Positions 39,974 through 47,741 of a stretch of DNA of 64,000 nt are shown here, in pieces; within the stretch, counting starts at the first letter, position 1; each line of letters begins with the position of its first letter. Below the pieces are notes generated by a model, which was not told where the DNA came from, ran no database searches, and worked only from the letters and a program-made list of their open reading frames with translations. Origin of the DNA: Companilactobacillus tucceti DSM 20183 (GTDB taxonomy: Bacteria; Bacillota; Bacilli; Lactobacillales; Lactobacillaceae); the NCBI RefSeq assembly GCF_001434665.1, contig NZ_AZDG01000001.1:124001-188000 (forward strand), read 5' to 3'. The translations under genes were made by a program, and so were the position numbers.

Positions 39974-40450
39974 TTAAAACATATCACCACTACTAAAGCT
40001 AAGTGGTAGACATTGAATCTCCTGAGTTATGAATTTTTCTAAAGAGAAGTCGTCTAAACTTAGATATTGGAACAAGTCATAATTATCAATATTGAAATGA
40101 CTGATAGTGTAGTAACTCTTGTTAATTGTTGCAGCGTAACAATTTGAATTGTTTGATAGATTGGTTAATACAGTTGTTTTTACTTGGCTGTAATTTGTTG
40201 ATAGAGTTAGATAATCAGTTTGATCAGGGAACTGGGAACTTACTGCATAAATTTCACTTAGACAATTACTCTTTTCAAATGGTTGTTGTTGAGAAATTAT
40301 AATAAGATTTTTTTGCTTTTTTAAAGTGTTTTTCAGATTTTTATTTTGGGATACGATTACAACAGTGTTTGAGACTAATAAAAGTTTATTGGCGGTAATT
40401 TGGATTTCTTGAGTTGTAGCTTGATCAGAATTTAAAACTATACCGATCAT
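39974..40450 (-). CDS. Degenerate MobA-like protein
   Basis: A 158-residue protein that overlaps the moaC stop by one base. The layout resembles MobA (Mo-cofactor guanylyltransferase): an N-terminal [10 protein letters not shown] strand, VVIVSQNKNLKNTL, then YLTLSTNYSQVKTTVLTNL in the place of the LVxxCDxP segment, and a C-terminal LSLDDFSLEKFI. However the GTP-binding LAGGxSxRxGxDKAL loop is absent, and so is the Asp expected after the LTLST strand. It may be a non-catalytic paralogue of the true mobA at 46724, or an unrelated protein. Confidence in the fold is modest. Confidence 0.5.
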   Translation of the reverse strand: MIGIVLNSDQATTQEIQITANKLLLVSNTVVIVSQNKNLKNTLKKQKNLIIISQQQPFEKSNCLSEIYAVSSQFPDQTDYLTLSTNYSQVKTTVLTNLSNNSNCYAATINKSYYTISHFNIDNYDLFQYLSLDDFSLEKFITQEIQCLPLSFSSGDMF

Positions 40451-40929
40451 TATTTATCCTGGTAAATGAAGTGACCACTTTTACCGCCATTTTTTTCAAC
40501 TAGGTGAACGTCAGTTATAATCATGCCTCGATCAATTGCCTTACACATATCATAAATAGTTAGTAGGGCAGTTTGTGCAGCAAGTATTGCTTCAATTTCA
40601 ACACCAGTTACATGTTTTGTTTTAACTATTGTAGTTATAGTAATCGTATCTTTATTGTTGTCCTCAAATTTAATATCCACACCAGTCAATGGGATTAAAT
40701 GACACATTGGGATCAATTGGCTTGTCTGTTTAGCAGCCATGATACCAGCAATTTGTGCGACCGCTAAAACATCTCCCTTTTTTATCTTTCCATCATGAAT
40801 TCTAGATAAAGTATTTGGATGCATAGTGATTTTTCCAGTTGCTTGTGCCATTCTTGAGGTTACGTCTTTGTCAGTAACATCGACCATCTTTGCTCTATTT
40901 TGGTCGTTGAAATGTGTTAAATTATCCAT
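40450..40929 (-). CDS. moaC: Cyclic pyranopterin monophosphate synthase
   Basis: A 159-residue enzyme that converts the MoaA product to cyclic pyranopterin monophosphate. Family motifs are MVDVTDKD, the [20 protein letters not shown] segment with [36 protein letters not shown] and GGKSGHF. It heads a two-gene unit with the MobA-like gene, behind an extended -10 promoter. Confidence 0.97.
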   Translation of the reverse strand: MDNLTHFNDQNRAKMVDVTDKDVTSRMAQATGKITMHPNTLSRIHDGKIKKGDVLAVAQIAGIMAAKQTSQLIPMCHLIPLTGVDIKFEDNNKDTITITTIVKTKHVTGVEIEAILAAQTALLTIYDMCKAIDRGMIITDVHLVEKNGGKSGHFIYQDK

Positions 40930-40972
40930 CTGACGGCCTCCTTTAAAATTTGATATAGCTCTTATTGACCAA

Positions 40973-40981
40973 AGTATAGCA
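40973..40981 (-). promoter_or_regulatory. Extended -10 promoter of moaC
   Basis: Read on the minus strand this is TGCTATACT: a TGN extension joined to TATACT, one mismatch from TATAAT. It lies directly downstream of the feo terminator hairpin. Confidence 0.5.
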
Positions 40982-41020
40982 AATAGGCCACCTCCCTGAT
41001 ATTAGGGAAATGGCCTATCT
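40982..41020 (-). terminator. Hairpin after the feo operon
   Basis: GATAGGCCA and TGGCCTATT form the outer stem and TTCCCTAATATCAGGGAGG an inner palindrome, giving a long two-part hairpin. It follows the last feo gene by 12 bases on the minus strand. Confidence 0.65.
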
Positions 41021-41032
41021 TTATTAATATAT

Positions 41033-41197
41033 TTATCCATTTTGCCTTTTTGCGCGTTCAGCCATCATTTTTGCCTCACATTTGTAATCGCAAGCAGCAC
41101 ACTTTCCTTTTTTGGATTTCTGAGCAACTTTGTAAATTTCATAACCTGCAAAGCTGATAATAATAAGTGCGATAATAATATTTGTGAATATTGACAT
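41033..41197 (-). CDS. FeoB-associated Cys-rich membrane protein
   Basis: A 54-residue protein with one N-terminal membrane helix (residues 4-22, IIIALIIISFAGYEIYK) and a basic cytoplasmic tail with CAACDYKC, the CxxCxxxC pattern of FeoB-associated small proteins. The start follows a GGAGAAAG site and lies 15 bases after feoB. It is thought to play the part of FeoC-type accessory proteins, perhaps in iron handling or in controlling FeoB; the exact role is not known. Confidence 0.85.
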   Translation of the reverse strand: MSIFTNIIIALIIISFAGYEIYKVAQKSKKGKCAACDYKCEAKMMAERAKRQNG

Positions 41198-41212
41198 TTA
41201 CTTTCTCCTTTT

Positions 41213-43207
41213 TTATAAGAATAATGATCCAACTTGAAAAATTATAAATGATAGAGCATACGCAATTAAAATACTGGAAAAGACAGAATATACTGCCCAT
41301 TTAGTGGATCCTGTTTCTGATTTAATAGTACCGATCGTGGCGAAGCAGGGTACATATAAAAGAATAAAAACTAATAATGCATATGCAGAGATGGGTGTAA
41401 ATAATTGGCCGAATGTTGCAATTAAAGTTGTTTGACTAGTTGTATGGAAGAGAACCATCATACTAGAGCTAATTACTTCCTTTGCTAAAATTCCAGTGAA
41501 TAATGCGCTAATAGCTTCCCAAGAGGTTATTCCAATTGGAACAAATAATGGCAATAAAAATTGACCTAGAATAGCTGAAAAGCTTTTATCGATGTTAGTA
41601 ACGAATCCGCTAGGGCCAAAGTTTGATAGTAACCAGATAAGAACAGTACCAGCAAAAATTATAGTACCAGCTTTTCTAACAAATCCCTTACTTTTATCCC
41701 AAGTACCACGCCAGATAATATCAAATCTTGGTAAATGATATTGGGGTAATTCGACGATAAAGACGGTATTTTCTTTTACATGAAAAATTAGTTGATAAAA
41801 TTTTGCCATCGCTAATGCAACAATAATTCCTAAAAAGTAAATTGATAAAACAATCAAAGCTTGATTTTTGGGGAAGAATGCTGCTACAAACAAACTGTAA
41901 ATTGGTAACCTAGCTGAACAGCTCATGAATGGAGATATCAGTGTTGTTATTAATCTTTCCTTAGGTTGTTCAATAGTTCTCGCTGCCATGATTCCCGTAA
42001 CATTACAGCCAAAACCAATAATTAGCGGAATAAAAGCTTTACCATTCAGTCCTATAGCTTGCATGACTCTATCTGTAACCAGAGCAGCTCTTGCCATATA
42101 ACCGGAGTCTTCTAGTATAGAGATACAAGCGAACAAGACCATTATTTGAGGAATAAAAGTTAATACGCCGCCAACTCCAGCAATTATCCCATCAACTATT
42201 AGTGAGCGAAGAAAAGGTAAGGCACCGATATTTTTAAGAAAAATATCAGAGTAATGAGAAATAGGACCTGATAAAAATGCATTTAGTTGATCTGACAGAG
42301 GAGTTCCGATCCAATCAAATGATAATTTGAACATCAAATAAAAAATGGCTATAAAAATCGGTAATCCTAAAATTGGGTTAGTAACAACTTTGTCTATCTT
42401 AGAGGTTATTTCAACATTACTAGTTGAAGAAATATTTTCTCTGGCTTCATTTAATGTTTCTTCAATGAAACTTAACCTAGTTTGAAATATTTTTTCTTCA
42501 AATTCGTTCTTATCAAACATATCGGCCTTATCGAGCAAAGGTTTAAAATCATTTTTTAAAGCATATTGTCTTACGACTTTGTTCTTGTTCATAAACTGTA
42601 TAGTTAGCCAAGATGCAAAGTGTTCAGAAATTTGGTAATTATCAACTAGACTTTTAGTTGCTTTATTTATCTCTGCTTTTATTTCACTTGGATAATTAAG
42701 ATCAAGATTTGTATGGGGGAGATTTTCGACAGGAACATTTTTAATTTCTTCTCGTAGTTGTTCAATTCCATCATGATTTCTTGCGTTAGTTGTTTTAACA
42801 ACACATCCTAGTTTGTCAGCTAAGGTTTTAATATCGTAGTAAATACCAGAACGCTTAAGATCATCGATCATATTTAATGCGAGAATAACTGGTTTTCCAA
42901 ATTCTAATAATTCAATTGAAAGAAGTAAATTTCGTTTGAGTTGATTGGCATTAGTGACATTTAATATAACATCTGCATCGTTTTGTAAAAGATAATTAAT
43001 GGCAACGGATTCATCTTTGGTGATAGGATTTAGTGAATAGATACCAGGAAGATCAACGACAACTATTTCAGTGTGCTTGATGCTGCCCATCTTTTTCTCC
43101 ACTGTTACGCCAGTCCAGTTACCAACATAAGCATATGAATCGGTGAGTTGATTAAAGAGGGTTGTTTTCCCTGTGTTGGGATTACCCATTAAAGCAACAG
43201 TCGTCAT
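41213..43207 (-). CDS. feoB: Ferrous iron transporter FeoB
   Basis: A 664-residue iron(II) permease. The N-terminal G domain has GNPNTGKTTLFNQL (8-21), GNWTGVTVEKK, DLPGIYSL and NMID; the membrane domain begins near 285 and contains the two gate repeats, with LEDSGYMARAALVTDR and GFGCNVTGIMAARTI. Start ATGA overlaps the feoA stop by four bases. It supplies iron for the Fe-S and haem proteins of the island. Confidence 0.97.
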   Translation of the reverse strand: MTTVALMGNPNTGKTTLFNQLTDSYAYVGNWTGVTVEKKMGSIKHTEIVVVDLPGIYSLNPITKDESVAINYLLQNDADVILNVTNANQLKRNLLLSIELLEFGKPVILALNMIDDLKRSGIYYDIKTLADKLGCVVKTTNARNHDGIEQLREEIKNVPVENLPHTNLDLNYPSEIKAEINKATKSLVDNYQISEHFASWLTIQFMNKNKVVRQYALKNDFKPLLDKADMFDKNEFEEKIFQTRLSFIEETLNEARENISSTSNVEITSKIDKVVTNPILGLPIFIAIFYLMFKLSFDWIGTPLSDQLNAFLSGPISHYSDIFLKNIGALPFLRSLIVDGIIAGVGGVLTFIPQIMVLFACISILEDSGYMARAALVTDRVMQAIGLNGKAFIPLIIGFGCNVTGIMAARTIEQPKERLITTLISPFMSCSARLPIYSLFVAAFFPKNQALIVLSIYFLGIIVALAMAKFYQLIFHVKENTVFIVELPQYHLPRFDIIWRGTWDKSKGFVRKAGTIIFAGTVLIWLLSNFGPSGFVTNIDKSFSAILGQFLLPLFVPIGITSWEAISALFTGILAKEVISSSMMVLFHTTSQTTLIATFGQLFTPISAYALLVFILLYVPCFATIGTIKSETGSTKWAVYSVFSSILIAYALSFIIFQVGSLFL

Positions 43208-43437
43208 TCAGAGATACCTCCCATCAATAGTTTAAAGACTTTGTAGCGTAGACCAATTCTTTGATGGTCTATTTCTACGATAACAGGGCCGTGAAATGGG
43301 AGAAATCTAACAATAGTCATTTGACTTCCAACATGAATACCCAGGCTATGTAATCTCTGTTCAGTTTGACTATCAAGATAATCAAGGTCTTTTACCTGAT
43401 ATGTTTTAGTTATGTATTGTTCAGAAATAAGTTGCAT
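43204..43437 (-). CDS. feoA: Ferrous iron transport protein FeoA
   Basis: A 77-residue SH3-like protein that supports FeoB. It shows the family pattern of a basic N-terminus, LHSLGIHVGSQMTIVRFLPF and VIVEIDHQRIGLRYKV. First gene of feoA-feoB-small membrane protein. Confidence 0.93.
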   Translation of the reverse strand: MQLISEQYITKTYQVKDLDYLDSQTEQRLHSLGIHVGSQMTIVRFLPFHGPVIVEIDHQRIGLRYKVFKLLMGGISE

Positions 43438-43508
43438 TTAATTCACGCTCCTTAAACAAATATTCCAAAAATGAATAAAAAATATCTATTAGTGAAATAA
43501 TTAACTTT

Positions 43509-43524
43509 ACGCATATTATGCAAT
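43509..43524. other. Short palindrome in the divergent feoA / sufD-like region
   Basis: The 209-base divergent region between feoA and the SufD-like gene is AT-rich. It contains GCATATTATGC, an 11-base palindrome that could be part of an operator. It is not a match to the Fur box, and I see no TAGGG-type NreC site here. Confidence 0.25.
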
Positions 43525-43646
43525 AATTTCTGTGGTTTGTATATAAGCAAAATGACTAATTAATTCTACAAAAATGTGCATTTTTGAGATTAAAGTGTTT
43601 AATATTATATATAGAATGAATATTGAACTTATTCAGGGAGGAAGAT

Positions 43647-44513
43647 ATGAAAGAGGGAATTTTAGAAAGCATTGAGACGGCAGCAAATTATCACGGAGAG
43701 TCACATTGGTTAGTGGATCGAAGATTAGATGCAACGAAAAAAATCATTGATCTTCCTAAAATGTTAAAATTGGTGACTCCAAGTTTTAAAAGATCCGATA
43801 GAGACTTAATCAAATCTGAAGCAAATTCAAATAAGACGGTTGTACAAGTAGGACAAAGAGTCATTAAAAATGATTTACCAGATGAATTAGATGAAAAAGG
43901 TGTGATACTGACTGATATTTTTACCGCCTTACGTGAACATCCTCGTCTAATACAAAGATACTTTATGGATAAAGTCATTAACTATGATGAATCCGATTTT
44001 ACTCGTTATCATTTATCGATGATAAATTCTGGAATATTCCTATATATCCCAAAAGAAGTTAAAATAAAACAACCAATTGAAATTCAGTTAGTTCAAGATA
44101 GTACGACCGAAGTTCCTATGATTAGTCATATTCTGGTTGTTGCAGAAGAAGAAAGTGAAGTTACTTTTAAACAGTCTTCAAAAACTGTCGGCAACAATTC
44201 CAATCTAGTGCAGTCATTTGTAGAGATATTAGCTCGAGCAAATAGCGTTGTTAATTATGAATCCATTGATGAATTTTCCCAAAATAGCCAAGTTTATTTT
44301 AAAAATAGGGGATTTTTGAATCGTAAATCAAAGATTAACTGGAATATTTCTATAAAAAATAAGAATAAGACCGTTGGTGAAATTTCTAATAATCTTTTTG
44401 GATCTGAGTCTTCTGCCAATATCAAGTTAGATTCACAAAACAATAATAATAAAATTGATTTGCCAGTAAAGAAACATGGGAAAAATGTTAACTATACCGA
44501 GACAATTGTTTAA
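43647..44513 (+). CDS. SufD-like protein lacking the C-terminal domain
   Basis: A 288-residue SufB/SufD-family protein. Its N-terminal helical part and beta-helix core are visible (HLSMINSGIFLYIPKEVKIK, PIEIQLVQDS, ISHILVVAEEESEVTFKQSS), as in SufD. It stops within the core: the normal C-terminal helical domain with its ADDVxCSHGATxG and YLxSRG motifs is absent, and the bases that follow do not encode it. Length is about two-thirds of a normal SufD. No sufC, sufS, sufU or sufB is near. ATG at 43647 follows GGAGGAAGAT. It may be an Fe-S or iron accessory protein of the nitrate island. Confidence 0.78.
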   Translation: MKEGILESIETAANYHGESHWLVDRRLDATKKIIDLPKMLKLVTPSFKRSDRDLIKSEANSNKTVVQVGQRVIKNDLPDELDEKGVILTDIFTALREHPRLIQRYFMDKVINYDESDFTRYHLSMINSGIFLYIPKEVKIKQPIEIQLVQDSTTEVPMISHILVVAEEESEVTFKQSSKTVGNNSNLVQSFVEILARANSVVNYESIDEFSQNSQVYFKNRGFLNRKSKINWNISIKNKNKTVGEISNNLFGSESSANIKLDSQNNNNKIDLPVKKHGKNVNYTETIV

Positions 44514-44564
44514 AAAAATAAGTTTGTCACTTGACAAAATGATTTATAAATAATATCGTTGTGT

Positions 44565-44795
44565 CATGAATTAACATTTGGATCATTAGTAAATACGACC
44601 GATCACAGAGAGCCTGTCATGCTGAGAACCAGGTATCGAAGTCATTTACGAACCTACCAATTGACTTTATCGTTGTAATGACGATACGCATATCGGCGTT
44701 AATGATTTGAGTGAATCTTTATATTGAAGATTAATTAAGGTGGTACCACGGAAAGCTGTTTCGTCCTTTTAGGATGGAACAGCTTTTTTATTTTC
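44565..44795 (+). promoter_or_regulatory. T-box leader of the second prolyl-tRNA synthetase gene
   Basis: The conserved T-box AAGGTGGTACCACGG is at 44737-44751 and is followed by a strong terminator (AAGCTGTTTCGTCC / GGATGGAACAGCTT plus T run, 44753-44790) that overlaps the antiterminator. Stem I lies at about 44585-44665, closed by GTAAAT / ATTTAC. The likely specifier is CCT (Pro) at 44653-44655 in GAACCTACC. A TTGACA -35 box is at 44531-44536. Uncharged tRNA-Pro should allow read-through into the gene. Confidence 0.92.
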
Positions 44796-44817
44796 TAAAA
44801 ATTTAGGAGGATGTAAG

Positions 44818-46257
44818 ATGTCAGATTTACAAAAAACAGATTTTTCAAAATGGTATATTCAAACAATCCAAAATGCTGATTTAATGTCATATTTACCAGT
44901 TAGAGGATGCATTATTTTCAAGCCGGACGGGTATGAACTTTGGGAAAGAATTCAACAAAGATTCAATGCTTACTTGAAGAGTCAAGGTATCAGAAATGCA
45001 TATTTCCCAATGCTTATTCCAAAGCATTTCTTTGAAAAAGAAGAAGAGCATATTGAAGGATTTGCACCAGAATTACCTTGGATGACACAAGTTGGTGATG
45101 AAAAGCTTGAAGAACCTTATGCCTTACGTCCAACTTCAGAAACAATGATCGGTAATGCATTTAGTGATTGGATTCAATCATACCGTGATTTGCCTTATGA
45201 AATTAACCAATGGGCTAATGTTTTCCGCTGGGAAAAGAAGACACTTCCATTCATGAGAACTTCAGAGTTCCTATGGCAAGAAGGACATACAGCACATGCA
45301 TCAGAAGAAGATGCTCGTAAGAGAACTCTAAGTGTTCTTGATGCTTATACTGATTTGATTGAGAATTTCTTGGATATTCCAGTATATAAAGGTCAAAAGA
45401 CACCTTCAGAACGCTTTGCTGGTGCGGTTGATACATATTCAGCTGAATCAATGATGCGTGATGGAAAGGCCGTTCAAGCTGGTACATCACATTATCTTGG
45501 TAATAACTTTGCTGAATCATTTGATATCAAATATCTTGATAAAGACAATCAAATGAAATATGTATTCACAACTTCATGGGGTATTTCAACACGTTTGATT
45601 GGTGCTATGATCATGGAACATGGTGATGAAAATGGTTTGGTATTGCCTCCAGCAATTGCTCCAACGCAAGTTGTCTTGATTCCAGTTGGTCCATGGCAAA
45701 AGAATCCTGAGATTATGGAAAAATTGACAACCATAGAAGAAAGTCTTAAGGCTAAAGATATTAGAGTACAAATTGATGATACTGATTCTTCACCTGGTTA
45801 TAAATTTAATGATTGGGAACAAAAGGGAGTTCCAATGCATGTTGAATTTGGACCTCGTGATTTGAAGAATGATTCAGCTGTTATCAAGATGCGTGATTTA
45901 GATGATAAAGAATCTGTTTCACTAGATGGTATTGAAGATAAAATTGCTGATGAATTGAAAGTTATGCAAAAACGTCTTCTTGAATCAGCTCGTGCACGTA
46001 ATAAAGCTAATGAATATTATGATATTGACACTCTTGATGACCTTAAGAAACACATCGAAACAAAGAAAGAAGCCAATGAAACTCCTGGATTTGTCTTGAT
46101 TGGTTGGGATGGAACAGCTGAAACTGAAGCTAAGATCAAAGAAGAAACTGGATTTACAACAAGAAATATTCCTTTCAATCCACCAATGGAAAAGAAAGTT
46201 GATATTGTAAGTGGTAAACCTGCCAAATATACTGTTTGGATCGCACGTGCATATTAA
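44818..46257 (+). CDS. proS: Prolyl-tRNA synthetase, archaeal/eukaryal type
   Basis: A 479-residue class II synthetase of the short ProRS type without the YbaK-like insertion. Motif 1 region, motif 2 (FRWEKKTLPFMRTSEFLWQE) and motif 3 (TSWGISTRLIGAMIMEHGDE) are intact, and the C-terminus has the zinc-domain-like extension ending WIARAY, which is typical of this type. The TxE loop is LRPTSETMI. It is the only one of the two ProRS genes with a T-box, suggesting it is induced on proline shortage or when the first enzyme is insufficient. Confidence 0.95.
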   Translation: MSDLQKTDFSKWYIQTIQNADLMSYLPVRGCIIFKPDGYELWERIQQRFNAYLKSQGIRNAYFPMLIPKHFFEKEEEHIEGFAPELPWMTQVGDEKLEEPYALRPTSETMIGNAFSDWIQSYRDLPYEINQWANVFRWEKKTLPFMRTSEFLWQEGHTAHASEEDARKRTLSVLDAYTDLIENFLDIPVYKGQKTPSERFAGAVDTYSAESMMRDGKAVQAGTSHYLGNNFAESFDIKYLDKDNQMKYVFTTSWGISTRLIGAMIMEHGDENGLVLPPAIAPTQVVLIPVGPWQKNPEIMEKLTTIEESLKAKDIRVQIDDTDSSPGYKFNDWEQKGVPMHVEFGPRDLKNDSAVIKMRDLDDKESVSLDGIEDKIADELKVMQKRLLESARARNKANEYYDIDTLDDLKKHIETKKEANETPGFVLIGWDGTAETEAKIKEETGFTTRNIPFNPPMEKKVDIVSGKPAKYTVWIARAY

Positions 46258-46290
46258 AATAGGCATTGTAAAACAGTAGTAAAATAAAAA

Positions 46291-46407
46291 GAGAGTGTGC
46301 CGACACATGGTCAGCTTTCGAGCATTAAGACAAACAAGCTCATCAATCCGATTTTGGATTGATGAGCTTGTTTGTTTTAAGCGGAAAAAGCTATGTGTTG
46401 ACACACG
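46291..46407. repeat. Nested palindromic intergenic repeat (copy C)
   Basis: A 117-base element between convergent genes, in the opposite orientation to copy B. The core is ACAAGCTCATCAATCC-GATTTT-GGATTGATGAGCTTGT. It is flanked by AGAGTG..., TCAGCTTTCGAGCATTAAG on the left and GGAAAAAGCTATGTGTTG on the right, which are the reverse complements of the flanks of copy B. Stem sequences differ between B and C while pairing is kept, which points to selection on structure or to independent gene-specific stems inside a mobile frame. Confidence 0.85.
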
Positions 46408-46469
46408 TTTGTGCTGCATGTTTAAAGGAAATAATAGTTTTGTTCCAGACTTTTTTTATTTTTAAGTGA

Positions 46470-46727
46470 TTAATCCACATCGTAAGTTGCTTCTGATTTA
46501 TCAAATGAAGGATCTGAAAATTCTTTAAAATGTTCATAGTCTTTCTTTATGAGCATGATGTTTCTCTCCAATTTTTCAATTGCCTGATCTTGTTCAAGTG
46601 TTCTTAGGTCATCACGTTGATGTTGAATCTCGTTTTCGAGTAGAGTGCGTTGAATACTTAAGTCATTCAAGCCAATTGCTAATAGCTTTTGGAAATCACC
46701 ATTGCTCATATCATTTTTTGATTTCAT
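46470..46727 (-). CDS. Small coiled-coil protein at the end of the moeB operon, unknown function
   Basis: An 85-residue charged, helical protein (LLENEIQHQRDDLRTLEQDQ and AIEKLERNIMLIKKDYEHFK form heptad-like patterns) with no Cys. I do not recognise it. Its ATG overlaps the mobA stop by four bases, so it is translationally coupled to Moco genes and is probably part of that system, perhaps as a scaffold or chaperone for molybdoenzyme maturation. That role is speculation. Confidence 0.65.
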   Translation of the reverse strand: MKSKNDMSNGDFQKLLAIGLNDLSIQRTLLENEIQHQRDDLRTLEQDQAIEKLERNIMLIKKDYEHFKEFSDPSFDKSEATYDVD

Positions 46728-47269
46728 TTTAAATCCTCCAGATAATTAATGTTTTTTAAGCGACCATCAAAATTCCGTGCTGGGCAATTTGCATCTTTTA
46801 ACAAACTTCTCCATCGATAATTTTGTTCAGTCATATATTTTTTTAATAATTCAATTTTAATATTCAGATGGCAGCAAGTGTAGTAGGGAACACTCTTAAT
46901 TTTAATGTATCCCGTTTCTAAACTTAGAAATTCAATGGCTGATTTATCGATGATATAGTCAGTTGCTACTACTATTAGGTCTGCACTTGTCTTATTAGTA
47001 GTTTTGAAATATGACCAAAGTGCAGACATTGGTCCGCAATCTATTAGTGGTGCTACATCTTGAATAACATTTACCTGATTATTAAAAAGATTTTTGACGG
47101 TTGAATGATTGTTAGAATTTGTTGAAACAAAACAATTCTTTACCAAAGGAGAGGTTAAATCCGCTGTATATTTTACATTTGGAATTACTACATCGTTAAA
47201 ATGAGCTAATGCTTTATCACTTTTGAATCTAGTGGATTTTCCACCAGCCAAAATCAAACTATCTGTCAT
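46724..47269 (-). CDS. mobA: Molybdenum cofactor guanylyltransferase
   Basis: A 181-residue enzyme that joins GMP to molybdopterin to form the guanine dinucleotide cofactor used by NarG-type enzymes. The GTP loop LAGGKSTRFKSDKALAHF lies at residues 7-24, followed by VAPLIDCGPMSALW and LIVVATDYI, where the usual CDMP metal site reads ATDY. It overlaps mobB by 11 bases. Confidence 0.92.
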   Translation of the reverse strand: MTDSLILAGGKSTRFKSDKALAHFNDVVIPNVKYTADLTSPLVKNCFVSTNSNNHSTVKNLFNNQVNVIQDVAPLIDCGPMSALWSYFKTTNKTSADLIVVATDYIIDKSAIEFLSLETGYIKIKSVPYYTCCHLNIKIELLKKYMTEQNYRWRSLLKDANCPARNFDGRLKNINYLEDLK

Positions 47270-47741
47270 TTGTAATATTCCTTAAAAATTGATTTATAAA
47301 TGATTCTCTTTTGTTTAGATCCTCGATATCTAACGCTAGACTGTTTTGTTGAATTGAAACATATTCTTTTATATTGCTTATATTTTTGAAATCATTTTTT
47401 GTTTCATCTTGTTTCAAGAGTACGATTTTAGGAAAATCCAATTCTTTTATACCCTCAATGATAATGAAATCTGCGAGGGTCTTTTTTTGCATGTCTTCAA
47501 TTTTTTTTAGCTCGTTAGAAGGAAGATTTCTTTGATAATGAATAGTTTGTTCATCATTGAGTAACAATACGTTGTCTGAATTTTTAAAAAATTTACCAGT
47601 ATCAGTATTAGTTGGAATATCTATGGGTAAGTGGGTATGTTTAACAACGCTATACTTATAGTTTGTCATGGTAAGAAAATTCTCAATCAGAGTAGTTTTG
47701 CCACTTTTTTTATGGCCAATTATTTGAAAGGTAGTAGCCAT
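47259..47741 (-). CDS. mobB: Molybdopterin-guanine dinucleotide biosynthesis adaptor MobB
   Basis: A 160-residue GTP-binding protein with a P-loop GHKKSGKTTLIENFL (residues 8-22), the VVKHTHLPIDIPTNTDTGK segment typical of MobB (here VKHTHLP rather than VKHxHH) and FIIIEGIKELDFPKI. It assists MobA in loading nucleotide on the cofactor. It overlaps the moeA 3' end by 22 bases. Confidence 0.93.
   Translation of the reverse strand: MATTFQIIGHKKSGKTTLIENFLTMTNYKYSVVKHTHLPIDIPTNTDTGKFFKNSDNVLLLNDEQTIHYQRNLPSNELKKIEDMQKKTLADFIIIEGIKELDFPKIVLLKQDETKNDFKNISNIKEYVSIQQNSLALDIEDLNKRESFINQFLRNITNDR

Noticed and set aside
39974-40450. Sequencing-error version of a normal mobA
   Set aside because: The frame is open throughout with proper overlap to moaC, and the missing motif is replaced by in-frame sequence rather than disrupted.
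40993-41008. TCCCTGATATTAGGGA as an NreC site before moaC
   Set aside because: The half-sites are in the reverse order compared with TAGGG-N4-CCCTA and they form the inner part of the feo terminator hairpin.
45985-46419. 144-residue minus-strand frame over the end of the second proS and the repeat
   Set aside because: It is antisense to conserved codons, is rich in Cys, Ser and Phe as expected of shadow frames, and starts inside the palindromic repeat.
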